A program made the position numbers and the translations under genes. Source: an uncultured Clostridia bacterium (GTDB lineage: Bacteria; Bacillota; Clostridia; Lachnospirales; Anaerotignaceae). From it: a stretch of DNA of 55,496 nt. This document shows positions 8,555 through 17,385 of the stretch, one piece after another. The first letter of the stretch is position 1; each line of letters opens with the position of its first letter. Below the pieces are notes generated by a model. It ran no database searches and was not told the DNA's origin. It saw only the letters and a program-made list of their open reading frames with translations. The stretch covers positions 1-55,496 of the forward strand of contig CALWLF010000044.1 in NCBI GenBank assembly GCA_944381455.1, in the 5' to 3' direction.

Positions 8555-10093
8555 ATGAAAAAGAGACAATTATGTTTGTTGTTGGCTTTGGCGATGGCTG
8601 GAAGCGCAACACCGGTTTTTGGCGGACAAGTCAGCTATGTGCTGGAAACGCCTTTGTCATATGATGTGACAAAGGACGTCAAGCATATTGACGGGACGCT
8701 GTTTCTTACTTTGGATGCTTTGATGGAAAGCTTTCCGACAACTACCTTCACAAAAGAAGAAAAAACCTTGTCCATTGAAAACAGCTCCCGGCGTTTAACT
8801 TATACGCTCTCCGATGGCAGACTGGAGCTTTATACAAAGGGCGGCCAGGAAACCACAGAACAACCTGCGGCTAAGGCGGCCGTGGTGGAAAACGGCATCA
8901 CCTATTATCCTCTGCGGGATTTGATGGAAGCCATGGACTATACTGTGGGCTATTCGGTGGAATCCAGCGGCGGTCATGTGACCTATCTTGTGCCGGTGGA
9001 ACAGGGAAAAACGGTGCAGCAGCAGAAAAATTTGTATGCACCCTTTTATCTGGCGCTGATCAATGGTCTTTCGAACCAGGAAAATGAAACGCTTTCTCCT
9101 TATGGCCTGCTTCATGTGATGGCTATGTTGGCAAGCGGTGCGCAAGGAGAAACGAGAACAGAACTGCTGGATGCCGTCGGCGCAACATCGGTGTATGAAC
9201 TGGAACAATATATCACAAATTATGAGGAATATGTTCGTCAAATGCGGACATCCAAATGGGGGACTGTCCAGATGACAGATGCTTTGGTCTATCAAACAGG
9301 CGGCGGAGTGGAACGAACCATTTTGCCTGCGTATGCTGATTATCTGACCAATACTTACGAAGCCAGTATCTTTGGCATTGATCAGCCGGATGCTTTTGAT
9401 GACTGGCTGGCAGAAAAAACAAAAGGCAGGATCACAGAAAGCGGATTTGCCGAAAATTTTGAAAATTTTGATGTTTCTTTTACCAGCACCCTCCTTTTGG
9501 ATTTGCCTTGGGAAGAAAAGTTTGATGTGGAAGACACGCAAGAAGGAACGTTTTATCAGGCAGATGGCACAAAAGTCACAGTGCCGTTTTTGACAAAAAC
9601 AATGCAGAAGGCAGAATATTACCAGGGAAACGGAAAAGAAGCTGTGATTCTTCCTTACCAAACCCAGGCAGGAAAATTTTCCATGGTGCTGGTGACTGGT
9701 ACAGAGCCATTGACACAGGAAGAATTTCAGCAGATTACAGAAGAAGCGGCAAATCGTTGTATTGCACTGAAACTGCCGAAATGGAAAACAGAAAATCATG
9801 TGGATTTAAAGGAAAAAATGAAGCAGATGGGAGTAACGGCTGCTTTTTGTGATGAGGCCGATTTTTCTTTGATCAGCGATACGCCGTTGTCCTTGAGCTG
9901 TCTATTGCAGTCTGTCGCCATAGACGTCAATGAAGAAGGCACTACGGCGGCAGCCTTTACCCAGGCCACCGTTTATCGCAGTATGGTCGAAGATGTGGTC
10001 GATGTGACTTTCGACCATCCTTTTACCTTTTTTATCTTGGAAGAAACCTCTGGGCAAGTCTTGTTTGCTGGGAAATGGAATCAGGCACAATAA
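8555..10093 (+). CDS. Secreted serpin with an N-terminal copper-amine-oxidase-like domain
   Basis: A 512-aa exported protein. Residues 1-23 are a signal peptide. Residues about 30-150 look like the copper amine oxidase N-terminal (stalk-like) domain found in many Gram-positive wall proteins, with ENGITYYPLRDLMEAMDYTV as its typical core. The rest is a serpin: the hinge and reactive loop begin at E460-E461-G462-T463-T464 and run through AAAF to about M477, and the signature DHPFTFFILEE follows. The small alanines and Thr in the hinge are what inhibitory serpins need, so it probably traps a serine or cysteine protease. By counting from the hinge the scissile bond falls near R475-S476-M477. Ribosome site AAAGGAGGAAG precedes the ATG. 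Confidence 0.92.
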   Translation: MKKRQLCLLLALAMAGSATPVFGGQVSYVLETPLSYDVTKDVKHIDGTLFLTLDALMESFPTTTFTKEEKTLSIENSSRRLTYTLSDGRLELYTKGGQETTEQPAAKAAVVENGITYYPLRDLMEAMDYTVGYSVESSGGHVTYLVPVEQGKTVQQQKNLYAPFYLALINGLSNQENETLSPYGLLHVMAMLASGAQGETRTELLDAVGATSVYELEQYITNYEEYVRQMRTSKWGTVQMTDALVYQTGGGVERTILPAYADYLTNTYEASIFGIDQPDAFDDWLAEKTKGRITESGFAENFENFDVSFTSTLLLDLPWEEKFDVEDTQEGTFYQADGTKVTVPFLTKTMQKAEYYQGNGKEAVILPYQTQAGKFSMVLVTGTEPLTQEEFQQITEEAANRCIALKLPKWKTENHVDLKEKMKQMGVTAAFCDEADFSLISDTPLSLSCLLQSVAIDVNEEGTTAAAFTQATVYRSMVEDVVDVTFDHPFTFFILEETSGQVLFAGKWNQAQ

Positions 10094-10099
10094 AAAGAG

Positions 10100-10127
10100 C
10101 ACCGGCCGGGAAACTGGCCGGTGTTTC
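10100..10127 (+). terminator. Terminator-like hairpin after the serpin gene
   Basis: Perfect stem CACCGGCC (10100-10107) / GGCCGGTG (10116-10123), then TTT. The short T run makes it a moderate terminator. Confidence 0.7.
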
Positions 10128-10141
10128 ATGGAAAAATGGAA

Positions 10142-10166
10142 GGAAAAAGCCGCCCAAAAGGCGGCT
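10142..10166 (-). terminator. Hairpin with minus-strand T run, between convergent genes
   Basis: AGCCGCC (10148-10154) pairs with GGCGGCT (10160-10166); on the minus strand it is followed by TTTTTCCT. A back-up terminator for transcripts from the IclR gene. Confidence 0.55.
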
Positions 10167-10204
10167 GTGGAAAAATAGGTGAATGCTGTGTTTTTATTGC
10201 AGCC

Positions 10205-10242
10205 GCACAAAAAGCCATCTGGAAACAAAACAGATGAGGCTT
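10205..10242 (-). terminator. Terminator of the IclR-family gene
   Basis: Minus-strand stem AAGCCTCATCTG / CAGATGGCTT, with a small bulge, followed by TTTTTTG. It directly follows the stop at 10244. Confidence 0.7.
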
Positions 10243-10243
10243 G

Positions 10244-11023
10244 TTACGGCCGCAGCTGGGCGTTGGAGTTGCGCAGCAACAGCTCAATTTTTAATTTAAT
10301 GTTCATCAGCTCTCGCTTGATGATTTCAATTTTTTTATTGTCGTTGCGAAAAGACGGCGTGGAAACGCTGACGGCCACCACAGGTTTTCCTTGTTTCATG
10401 ATGGGTACGGCGATACATTGGATTTGCTCGGCAAATTCCTCATTTTCATAGGCAAAGCCTTCCCGTTCCACTTGTTTGAGCTGGCTGTAAAGCACATTTA
10501 AGTCTGTGATGGAGTGCTTGGTGCAATAGGGCACTTCTTTGGGAAAAAGCCGCTCAATTTCTTCCAAGGTATGTTTGCAAAGCAAAGCTTTGCCCAGGGC
10601 AGTGCAGTTGGCAGAAACCTGCTTGCCTACATAAGTCACCAAACGCAGGCTCTGGGGGGAATCTTTTTTTGCAATATAAAGCACATTGGAGCCGTCCAAA
10701 ATGCCCAAACTGCAGGTCTCGTTACAAATATCCACCAGCTTTGTCATTTCACGGGTGATGTGATTGAGCAGGTTTTCGTTGTTGACGTAGGTGGAGCCGA
10801 TGGCAAACATGCTCACGCCGATGGAATATTTCAGTGTGTTTGGATTTAACGAAATGTAATGGCGGCATTCCAAGGTATGCAGCATGGGAAAGATGCTGCT
10901 TTTGGGCGCACCGATTTTTTTGGCAATTTCTGTCAAGGTAAAGCCAGTATCACTGGAAGCCAATAGTTCAAAAATATCAAGAACACGGCCCGTTGTGCGG
11001 TGTTCAGAAGGATTAACAGCCAT
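10244..11023 (-). CDS. IclR-family transcriptional regulator
   Basis: A 259-aa DNA-binding regulator. Residues about 8-70 are the winged helix-turn-helix (FTLTEIAKKIGAPKSSIFPMLHTLE), and the remainder is the IclR effector domain with SANCTALGKALL and CIAVPIM motifs typical of ligand pockets. IclR proteins sense small organic acids or aromatics; the ligand here is unknown. I chose the ATG at 11023, which has AAAGGAGC upstream; an earlier start would add 17 residues without a ribosome site. An inverted repeat TTGCAAC-N11-GTTGCAA lies in its own leader and may be its operator. Confidence 0.9.
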   Translation of the reverse strand: MAVNPSEHRTTGRVLDIFELLASSDTGFTLTEIAKKIGAPKSSIFPMLHTLECRHYISLNPNTLKYSIGVSMFAIGSTYVNNENLLNHITREMTKLVDICNETCSLGILDGSNVLYIAKKDSPQSLRLVTYVGKQVSANCTALGKALLCKHTLEEIERLFPKEVPYCTKHSITDLNVLYSQLKQVEREGFAYENEEFAEQIQCIAVPIMKQGKPVVAVSVSTPSFRNDNKKIEIIKRELMNIKLKIELLLRNSNAQLRP

Positions 11024-11049
11024 AAAAACGCTCCTTTTAACCAAGGTAT

Positions 11050-11074
11050 TTGCAACTTTGTCCACAGGTTGCAA
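11050..11074 (-). promoter_or_regulatory. Candidate IclR operator (inverted repeat)
   Basis: TTGCAAC (11050-11056), 11-base spacer, GTTGCAA (11068-11074). It lies between the -10 box and the start codon of the IclR gene, a position suited to autorepression. Binding is inferred. Confidence 0.45.
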
Positions 11075-11083
11075 TCATCTTTT

Positions 11084-11112
11084 ATTATACAACAAAATAA
11101 AAAAAAAGGCAA
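11084..11112 (-). promoter_or_regulatory. Sigma-A-type promoter of the IclR gene
   Basis: Minus strand: -35 TTGCCT (11112-11107), 17-base spacer, -10 TATAAT (11089-11084). Confidence 0.68.
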
Positions 11113-11158
11113 AGAAAATGAGAAAATCAACAGAAAAACTCTTTTTGCACAAAAAAGA

Positions 11159-11187
11159 TTGCAATTCATGGAGCTGCAACGTATGAT
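11159..11187 (+). promoter_or_regulatory. Sigma-A-type promoter of the phosphodiesterase gene
   Basis: -35 TTGCAA (11159-11164), 17-base spacer, -10 TATGAT (11182-11187), 28 bases before the start codon. Divergent to the IclR promoter. Confidence 0.62.
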
Positions 11188-11215
11188 AAAGAAAAACGAA
11201 AGAGGGAATGTGTCC

Positions 11216-11806
11216 ATGAAATATATGATTGCATCGGACTTGCACGGTTCTGCTTTTTACTGCAACCAACTGATGCAGGCCATGGAACGGGAACAGCCGG
11301 ACAAACTGGTGCTGCTGGGTGATTTGCTCTATCACGGGCCGCGCAATGATTTGCCCAAAGGGTATGCGCCCAAAGATGTGATTGCCATGCTCAATGAAAA
11401 AAAGGAGCGGCTTTTTTGCGTGCGGGGAAATTGTGACACAGAGGTGGATCAAATGGTGCTGGAATTTCCCATTCTCAGCGACAGTGCGCTATTGATGATC
11501 GATGGGAAAGAAATTTTGGCCGTTCACGGTCACCGTCCGCTGCCGCCAGTGGGGAAAACGGTCATTTGCTGGCGGGGACACAGCCATGTGCCTTTTTGCG
11601 GCGAGCAAGACGGCGTTTTTTGTCTCAACCCTGGCAGCGTCTCCATTCCCAAGGAACAGTCGCCTCGTGGCTATCTAGTGCTGGAAGCGGGGCAGTATCG
11701 CTGGTGCACTTTAGATGGGACGGTGTATCACACCTGGGATGAAGCGGAACGGGCAATGCCCACCCAAAGAATGATGCAGTTTCCATCTTGCGAAGAAAAA
11801 GAATGA
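11216..11806 (+). CDS. YfcE-type metallophosphodiesterase
   Basis: A 196-aa calcineurin-like phosphoesterase close to E. coli YfcE, a manganese-dependent phosphodiesterase of unknown natural substrate. The metal-binding series is complete: SDLHGS at the start, GDLLYHGPRND, VRGNCDTEVDQM, AVHGH and RGHSHVPF. GPRNDLPKGYAPKDV is the YfcE-specific segment. The ATG at 11216 has AGAGGGA 8 bases upstream and puts the MKYMIASD strand at the N-terminus; longer readings of the frame lack a ribosome site. It is divergent from the IclR gene, which may or may not control it. Confidence 0.9.
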   Translation: MKYMIASDLHGSAFYCNQLMQAMEREQPDKLVLLGDLLYHGPRNDLPKGYAPKDVIAMLNEKKERLFCVRGNCDTEVDQMVLEFPILSDSALLMIDGKEILAVHGHRPLPPVGKTVICWRGHSHVPFCGEQDGVFCLNPGSVSIPKEQSPRGYLVLEAGQYRWCTLDGTVYHTWDEAERAMPTQRMMQFPSCEEKE

Positions 11807-12111
11807 AAGCCACCCAGATCAAAGGGCAGGGATCTTATGCTTGAAACGGATGGCTGCTTTCTTTGCTATCTGAATAAAGCGAAGAGAAAAGAAAAAGTTC
11901 TTTTGGTGGTTTTTACGATGATGCTGGAAAAAGATAGAAAATATGTTGATATTTTGACGGAAAAAGAATGGAAAAATAGTCTGTCATTGCCATTGACCAT
12001 GGATTTTTTGAAAAAAAGCTTGCTTTTCTTTCCATTTCCCTTTATGATAGATGGCGTATTGTAAAACGGATTCTAACTATATAATAGGTAGAAACGGGAG
12101 AGGGTGACGAA
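11807..12111 (+). other. Intergenic stretch without a convincing gene
   Basis: A 75-codon open frame at 11837-12064 has only a weak ribosome site and a composition unlike a folded protein, so I do not call it. The stretch is AT-rich, contains no strong terminator, and ends in the candidate dprA promoter. Confidence 0.5.
12059..12085 (+). promoter_or_regulatory. Candidate dprA promoter
   Basis: -10 TATAAT at 12080-12085 is perfect; the best -35 is TTGTAA at 12059-12064 with a short 15-base spacer. Confidence 0.45.
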
Positions 12112-13194
12112 ATGGACGAAAACATCGCCATGATGTGGTTATTTCGGGCCATGCGTGGAAATAACAAAAAGGTGAAACGGCTGCTCCATGGCTTTGGCCA
12201 GGCTCAAATGGTTTGGCATTGTTCCGCTGGCGACCTGCGGCAGATGGAATGGATGGAAGAAGACATGGTGCAAGACCTGCTGAAGGCTAAGGATCATTTG
12301 GACCAGTGGCTGGAAGAAATGGAACAGGCTGCCGTCCGCTATGTGTCCGTCCATGACGAAACCTTTCCCCAATGGCTGCGGGAAGTGTATGATGCCCCGG
12401 TGGGGCTCTATGTCCAAGGAGAGCTGCCTGCCCGGGAAGACCGCTGCATCAGCATGATTGGCGCCAGGCGCAGCTCGGAATATGGCCGTGCCATGGGGTA
12501 TGATTTGGCGAAAGCCTTAGCCAAAGACGGCTTTACCATCATTAGCGGCATGGCAGAGGGCATCGATTCCATCTGTCATCGCGGCGCCCTCGACGGCGGA
12601 GGAAAAACCATCGCCGTGCTGGGGTTTGGCCATAACGAATGTTACCCGGCCAAAAACAAAAGCCTGAAAGAAGAAATTCAAAGCAAAGGCACCCTGGTGA
12701 GCGAATATCCGCCCAATACCCATTCGGGAAAACATACCTTTCCCAGGAGAAACCGCATTATTGCAGGATTGAGCCCGCTGCTGATTGTGGTGGAGGCAGG
12801 AAAGCGCAGCGGCACCCTCATTACGGTGGACTTTGCCCTGGATGCCGGCCGCACCGTCATGACTTTTCCTTCCAATATCACCAACCGTTTCAGCGAAGGA
12901 ACCAACCAACTGATTCAGCAGGGCTGTCCCATCATCACCTGCAAAGAGGATGTCTATGCAGAAATGGGATGGACGCCTGCCGCGCTCAGGTGTGAAGAAG
13001 AACTGCCGCAGCCTTCTCTTACCCAGCAGGAGCAGCTGGTGTATGGGGCAATCAAAAAAGAACCCGTTTCGATGGAAGAACTGATGAAAACGATACCTCT
13101 GCCGGTGGCAGAGATCCAGTCGCTGCTGACCATGCTGGAACTGTATGGTTTGGTGGAGCGGCTGCCCCAAGAGCGGTATCGGAAGTTATCATAA
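12112..13194 (+). CDS. dprA: DNA processing protein DprA
   Basis: A 360-aa cytoplasmic single-strand-DNA-binding protein that loads RecA on incoming DNA during natural transformation. The Rossmann-like core is clear: ISMIGARRSSEYGRAMGYDLA, IISGMAEGIDSICHRGAL, TIAVLGFG, and FPRRNRIIAGLSPLLIVVEAGKRSGTL with GTNQLIQQGC after it. Residues about 300-360 form the C-terminal winged helix (DprA-WH). It is followed after 14 bases by topA, an arrangement common in Bacillota. Presence of dprA alone does not prove competence. Confidence 0.95.
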   Translation: MDENIAMMWLFRAMRGNNKKVKRLLHGFGQAQMVWHCSAGDLRQMEWMEEDMVQDLLKAKDHLDQWLEEMEQAAVRYVSVHDETFPQWLREVYDAPVGLYVQGELPAREDRCISMIGARRSSEYGRAMGYDLAKALAKDGFTIISGMAEGIDSICHRGALDGGGKTIAVLGFGHNECYPAKNKSLKEEIQSKGTLVSEYPPNTHSGKHTFPRRNRIIAGLSPLLIVVEAGKRSGTLITVDFALDAGRTVMTFPSNITNRFSEGTNQLIQQGCPIITCKEDVYAEMGWTPAALRCEEELPQPSLTQQEQLVYGAIKKEPVSMEELMKTIPLPVAEIQSLLTMLELYGLVERLPQERYRKLS

Positions 13195-13208
13195 ATTGAG
13201 GTGAAACA

Positions 13209-15326
13209 ATGGCAGCAACAAAAAAAGCAGCGCCAAAGACAAAAAAAGCAAAGAAACCCAAAAAACAGTATTTGGTGATTGTGGAGTCGCCGGCAAAAGC
13301 CAGCACCATCAAAAAGTTTTTAGGCTCTGCCTATACCATAGAAGCAAGCATGGGCCACGTCAGAGACCTGCCGAAAAGCCAGCTGGGCGTGGATTTGGAA
13401 CATGATTTTGAACCGCGTTATATCACCATCCGCGGCAAAGGCGATTTATTGGCTAAGCTGCGCAAGGCCGCCAAAACGGCCGATAAAGTGTATCTGGCCA
13501 CTGACCCGGACCGGGAAGGGGAGGCCATCAGCTGGCATTTGGTGACGGCGCTGAATTTGGAACAGAACCAGTATAGCCGCATCACCTTCAACGAAATCAC
13601 AGAAAATGCCGTCAAGCATTCCTTTGATGCTGCCAGAGACATTGATATGGATTTGGTGGACGCTCAGCAGGCCCGCCGTGTGCTGGACCGGGTGGTGGGC
13701 TATTCCTTAAGCCGGCTGCTTTGGGATAAAGTGAAAAAAGGCTTAAGCGGCGGCCGGGTGCAGTCGGTGGCGCTGCGGATCATTTGCGACCGGGAAGAAG
13801 AAATCAACAGCTTCATCCCAGAAGAATATTGGTCGCTCGATGGTCTTTTCCAAAGCGGAAAAGCGAAGTTAAAGGCAAAATACTATGGCCGCGGCGGCGA
13901 AAAAATGGTGCCAAAACAAAAAAGTGAAGTGGAGGCATTGCTGGAAGAACTGAACAACGCTGTTTTTTCTGTTCAGGAAGTCAAACGCGGCACAAGAACT
14001 AGAAAGCCGTTTCCGCCTTTTACCACCAGCACCTTGCAGCAGGAAGCCAGCAAATATCTCAATTTGACGGCCCAAAAAACCATGATGATTGCCCAGCAGC
14101 TGTATGAAGGGGTGGAAATCAAAGGAGAAGGCACACTGGGGTTGGTGTCTTATATCCGTACAGACTCGGTGCGTATTTCCGATGAAGCGTATGCCGATAT
14201 GAAAGCCTTTATCACCGAGCAGTATGGCCAACAGTTTAACAGTCCCCAGCGCAATCTCTATAAATCGAAAAATAAGGCCCAGGATGCCCACGAAGCCATC
14301 CGGCCTTCCTATATCCATCGGACGCCGGACAGCTTGAAAGATTCCCTTTCCAAAGACCAGTATAAGCTTTATAAACTGATTTGGGAACGGGCCATTGCAA
14401 GCCAGATGGCGCCGGCCGAATATGAAACCCAGTCCATCTCCATTGCAGGCGGAGACCATGTGTTTAAAACCTCCGGCTCGGTGCTGCGCTTTGAAGGGTT
14501 CTTAAAAGTCTATGACAAGGTGGAAGAAGGGGAAGAAGAAAACAAGATGATTGCCCTATCAGAAGGTGAGACACTCAAAACCATCTCCTTTGATCCCCAG
14601 CAGCATTTCACCCAGCCGCCAGCCCGTTTCAGCGATGCTTCGCTGATTAAAACGCTGGAAGAACTGGGTGTTGGCCGTCCCAGCACCTATGCCCCAACCA
14701 TTGCCACCATCTTAAACCGCAACTATGTGGTCAAAGAGAAAAAACTGTTTTATCCGACGGAATTGGGCGGCGTGGTTAACGACATCATGAAGCAGTATTT
14801 CCCCAATATTGTCAATGTGGATTTTACGGCCCAGATGGAAGAAGAGCTGGACGAGGTGGAAGAAGGCAGCATCGCCTGGAAGGATACCATCCGTGAGTTT
14901 TACCCCGGTTTTGCAGAGGAGCTGGCCAACGCAGAAGAAAAACTGAGCAAGGTGGAAATCAAAGACGAAGTGACAGATATCCTTTGTGAAAAATGCGGGC
15001 GCAATATGGTCATTAAATATGGCCGGTATGGCAAATTTTTGGCCTGCCCCGGTTTTCCGGAATGTTCCAATGCCAAGCCGTTTTTTGAAGACGCCGGCGT
15101 TGCCTGCCCCAAATGCGGCAAGCGGGTGCAGATCAAAAAGACGAAAAAAGGCCGGATTTATTATGGATGCGAAGATAATCCCGACCAGTGTGATTTTGTC
15201 AGCTGGAATAAACCGGTGGAGGAGAAGTGTCCGCGCTGCGGCGGCTATATGGTGGAAAAAGGCACCAAAAATCCCAAAATCGTCTGTGCAGATCCGGCCT
15301 GCGGATATGTCAAAGAATCCTCATGA
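13209..15326 (+). CDS. topA: DNA topoisomerase I
   Basis: A 705-aa type IA topoisomerase that relaxes negative supercoils. After a Lys/Ala-rich N-terminal extension (about residues 1-18) comes the Toprim domain with VIVESPAKA and ATDPDREGEA, the DxDxE-like metal site. The active-site tyrosine is Y315 in SYIRTDS. Three C4 zinc ribbons close the protein (CEKCGRNM...CPGFPEC, CPKCGKRV...C, CPRCGGYM...C), a normal complement for Bacillota. Start ATG has GAGGTG upstream. It is co-transcribed with dprA and followed by a terminator. Confidence 0.96.
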   Translation: MAATKKAAPKTKKAKKPKKQYLVIVESPAKASTIKKFLGSAYTIEASMGHVRDLPKSQLGVDLEHDFEPRYITIRGKGDLLAKLRKAAKTADKVYLATDPDREGEAISWHLVTALNLEQNQYSRITFNEITENAVKHSFDAARDIDMDLVDAQQARRVLDRVVGYSLSRLLWDKVKKGLSGGRVQSVALRIICDREEEINSFIPEEYWSLDGLFQSGKAKLKAKYYGRGGEKMVPKQKSEVEALLEELNNAVFSVQEVKRGTRTRKPFPPFTTSTLQQEASKYLNLTAQKTMMIAQQLYEGVEIKGEGTLGLVSYIRTDSVRISDEAYADMKAFITEQYGQQFNSPQRNLYKSKNKAQDAHEAIRPSYIHRTPDSLKDSLSKDQYKLYKLIWERAIASQMAPAEYETQSISIAGGDHVFKTSGSVLRFEGFLKVYDKVEEGEEENKMIALSEGETLKTISFDPQQHFTQPPARFSDASLIKTLEELGVGRPSTYAPTIATILNRNYVVKEKKLFYPTELGGVVNDIMKQYFPNIVNVDFTAQMEEELDEVEEGSIAWKDTIREFYPGFAEELANAEEKLSKVEIKDEVTDILCEKCGRNMVIKYGRYGKFLACPGFPECSNAKPFFEDAGVACPKCGKRVQIKKTKKGRIYYGCEDNPDQCDFVSWNKPVEEKCPRCGGYMVEKGTKNPKIVCADPACGYVKESS

Positions 15327-15346
15327 TTATTATTAGGAATGATGTT

Positions 15347-15472
15347 CCGCTATTTAGATTATATAACGAAAAAAAACTTCTGTTTTCGATATTTTTGTCA
15401 CAAAGGCAGAAGGAAAAATGCGAAAAAAGACAGCGTTTCAAAAGGGCTGTCTTTTTTTGTTCTAAATAGCGG
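15347..15472. repeat. 12-bp inverted repeat enclosing the topA terminator
   Basis: CCGCTATTTAGA at 15347-15358 and its exact reverse complement TCTAAATAGCGG at 15461-15472, 126 bp outside to outside. The internal sequence includes the terminator stem. It may be a small palindromic unit or MITE-like remnant, or simply an extra outer stem. Confidence 0.5.
15424..15458 (+). terminator. Rho-independent terminator of dprA-topA
   Basis: Stem AAAGACAGC / GCTGTCTTT (15426-15434, 15446-15454) followed by TTTT. Confidence 0.85.
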
Positions 15473-15629
15473 TATATACATTGTTAGGTATGTACAAGGA
15501 AAATCCACCAAAAAGGCACGTTTTTTTGTCTGATCTGGATTATATGGAAAAAATCTGTTAGATTTTTGTCATAGTTACCTAGAAATTGATTTTTATAGCC
15601 ATTTTTCTTTGTCAAAATTATAATAATCG

Positions 15630-15658
15630 TTGAAAAAAGAATGCACATGACATATAAT
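15630..15658 (+). promoter_or_regulatory. Sigma-A-type promoter of the hbd-crt-thl operon
   Basis: -35 TTGAAA (15630-15635), 17-base spacer, perfect -10 TATAAT (15653-15658), 48 bases before the hbd start. Confidence 0.78.
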
Positions 15659-15705
15659 AGGCAGTAAAGGAATGTAATTTTGCATGAATCTAGGAGGTAT
15701 GGAAC

Positions 15706-16554
15706 ATGAAAAAAGCTGGTGTCATTGGTGCAGGACAAATGGGCATGGATATTGCTCAACTTTTTGCCAAAGCAGGCATTGATGTAGTGGTCAGAGATAT
15801 GACCATGGATATTTTGAATAAAAGCAAAGAAAAACTGGAAAAAAGCCTGGCTAAACTGGTAACCAAAGGCAAAATGACCGAAGAACAAAAAGAAGCCATC
15901 CAGGGCAAGTTCTTCTTCACCACCAATCTGGCCGATGTCAGCGACTGTGACATCGTGGTGGAAGCCATTGTGGAAAATGTAGAAATCAAGAAAAACGTAT
16001 TCAAAGAATTGGACAGCATCTGTGATGACAAAACCATCTTTGCTTCCAACACTTCTTCTATTTCCATCACAGAAATTGCTTCTGCTGTAAAACGTGCAGA
16101 CAAGTTCATTGGGATGCACTTCTTTAACCCAGCAACGGTAATGAAACTGGTGGAAGTCATCCGCGGTTTTGAAACCAGCAATGAAACCTTTGAAGCCATC
16201 TATCAGCTGAGCAAAGATTTGGGCAAAGAACCAATCGAAGTAAACGAAGGCCCTGGCTTTGTAGTAAACCGTCTGCTGATTCCTATGATCAACGAAGCTA
16301 TTTTCGTGTATGCAGAAGGCATTGCTTCTGTGGAAGACATCGACAAAGCAATGCAGCTGGGTGCAAACCATCCAATGGGACCTCTGGCTCTGTCTGACTT
16401 GATCGGTAACGACACCGTGCTGCACATCATGGAAGTAATGTACAACGAAACCAACGACAGCAAATATCGTCCAGCTCCTTTGCTGCGTAAAATGGTACGC
16501 GCCAAAAAACTGGGCCGCAAAACGGGCATCGGTTTCTACAACTACAATAAATAA
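15706..16554 (+). CDS. hbd: 3-hydroxybutyryl-CoA dehydrogenase
   Basis: A 282-aa NAD(P)-dependent dehydrogenase that reduces acetoacetyl-CoA to 3-hydroxybutyryl-CoA. The Rossmann site GAGQMGMDIA is at residues 7-16 (the usual second-to-last Gly is Asp). The catalytic block HFFNPATVMKLVEVI and the NEGPGFVVNRLL segment are present, and the ending GRKTGIGFYNY is typical. Ribosome site AGGAGGT lies 8 bases before the ATG. First gene of hbd-crt-thl; the biased codon use suggests high expression. Confidence 0.95.
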   Translation: MKKAGVIGAGQMGMDIAQLFAKAGIDVVVRDMTMDILNKSKEKLEKSLAKLVTKGKMTEEQKEAIQGKFFFTTNLADVSDCDIVVEAIVENVEIKKNVFKELDSICDDKTIFASNTSSISITEIASAVKRADKFIGMHFFNPATVMKLVEVIRGFETSNETFEAIYQLSKDLGKEPIEVNEGPGFVVNRLLIPMINEAIFVYAEGIASVEDIDKAMQLGANHPMGPLALSDLIGNDTVLHIMEVMYNETNDSKYRPAPLLRKMVRAKKLGRKTGIGFYNYNK

Positions 16555-16577
16555 GATTTGTGTAGGAGGAAATTTCC

Positions 16578-17360
16578 ATGTCGGAATTTACTGAAATTAT
16601 TTGTGAAAAACAGGGCGGGATTTGCATCATCAAAATCAATCGTCCTAAGGTATTAAACGCACTGGTTCCTTCCGTATTTTATGAATTGAATCAGGCGCTG
16701 GATGAAATTGAAGCCGATCCAGAAATCCGCGTTGTCATTATCACTGGCGAAGGACGTGCCTTTGCAGCCGGTGCCGATATTACATACATGAAAGATTTGG
16801 ATGCCAAAGGCGCCAAAGCCTTTGCCACCCATATCACCAGTGTGCTGCGCCGAATGGAATCCATGGAACAGATTTTCATTGCTGCTGTCAACGGCTATGC
16901 TTTGGGCGGCGGCTGCGAACTTTCCATGGCTTGCGATTTGCGTATCACAGAAGCCGGCACCAAATTTGGCTTGCCAGAAACTGGTTTGGGTATTATCCCA
17001 GGCTTCTCCGGTACACAGCGCCTGACCCGTCTGGTGGGCCTTACCATTGCCAAAGAAATGGTGGTAACCGGCAAAAAAATCGACGGTGTGGAAGCATACC
17101 ACATCGGTTTGGTCAACAAGGTGGCCGAAGACGGCAAATTGATGGAAGAAGCCATTGATATGGCAAACCAGATTTTGAAAAACGCTTCTTTGGCAGTTTC
17201 TTACGGCAAGGAAGCCATCAACCGCGGCATTCAGCTGGATATGGACAGCGCCATCGACTTTGAAACCAACTTGTTTGGTCTCTGCTTTGCAACGGAAGAT
17301 CAAAAAGAAGGTATGACCGCGTTCTGCGAAAAGAGAAAACCACATTTTGTAAATCGATAA
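16578..17360 (+). CDS. crt: 3-hydroxybutyryl-CoA dehydratase (crotonase)
   Basis: A 260-aa enoyl-CoA hydratase/isomerase-family enzyme that dehydrates 3-hydroxybutyryl-CoA to crotonyl-CoA. The oxyanion-hole segments are visible in [10 protein letters not shown] and [19 protein letters not shown], with the catalytic Glu in [19 protein letters not shown]. Length is standard. Strong ribosome site TAGGAGGAAA precedes the ATG. It sits 23 bases after hbd and 25 before thl. A beta-oxidation enoyl-CoA hydratase is the alternative reading, less likely given the context. Confidence 0.94.
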   Translation: MSEFTEIICEKQGGICIIKINRPKVLNALVPSVFYELNQALDEIEADPEIRVVIITGEGRAFAAGADITYMKDLDAKGAKAFATHITSVLRRMESMEQIFIAAVNGYALGGGCELSMACDLRITEAGTKFGLPETGLGIIPGFSGTQRLTRLVGLTIAKEMVVTGKKIDGVEAYHIGLVNKVAEDGKLMEEAIDMANQILKNASLAVSYGKEAINRGIQLDMDSAIDFETNLFGLCFATEDQKEGMTAFCEKRKPHFVNR

Positions 17361-17385
17361 TTTAACATATGGAGGGAATTTTCAA

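Larger units (their letters stand above)
15327..15705 (+). other. Intergenic region between topA and hbd
   Basis: Holds the topA terminator, a perfect 12-bp inverted repeat bracketing that terminator (15347-15358 and 15461-15472), an AT-rich stretch, and the promoter of the hbd operon. No gene is seen. Confidence 0.7.

Noticed and set aside
8434..8664. 76-codon open frame before the serpin
   Set aside because: Out of frame with the serpin and contains its promoter; no ribosome site or fold.
11837..12064. 75-codon open frame between the phosphodiesterase and dprA
   Set aside because: Weak ribosome site, no recognisable fold, low-complexity composition, and an independent promoter follows it.
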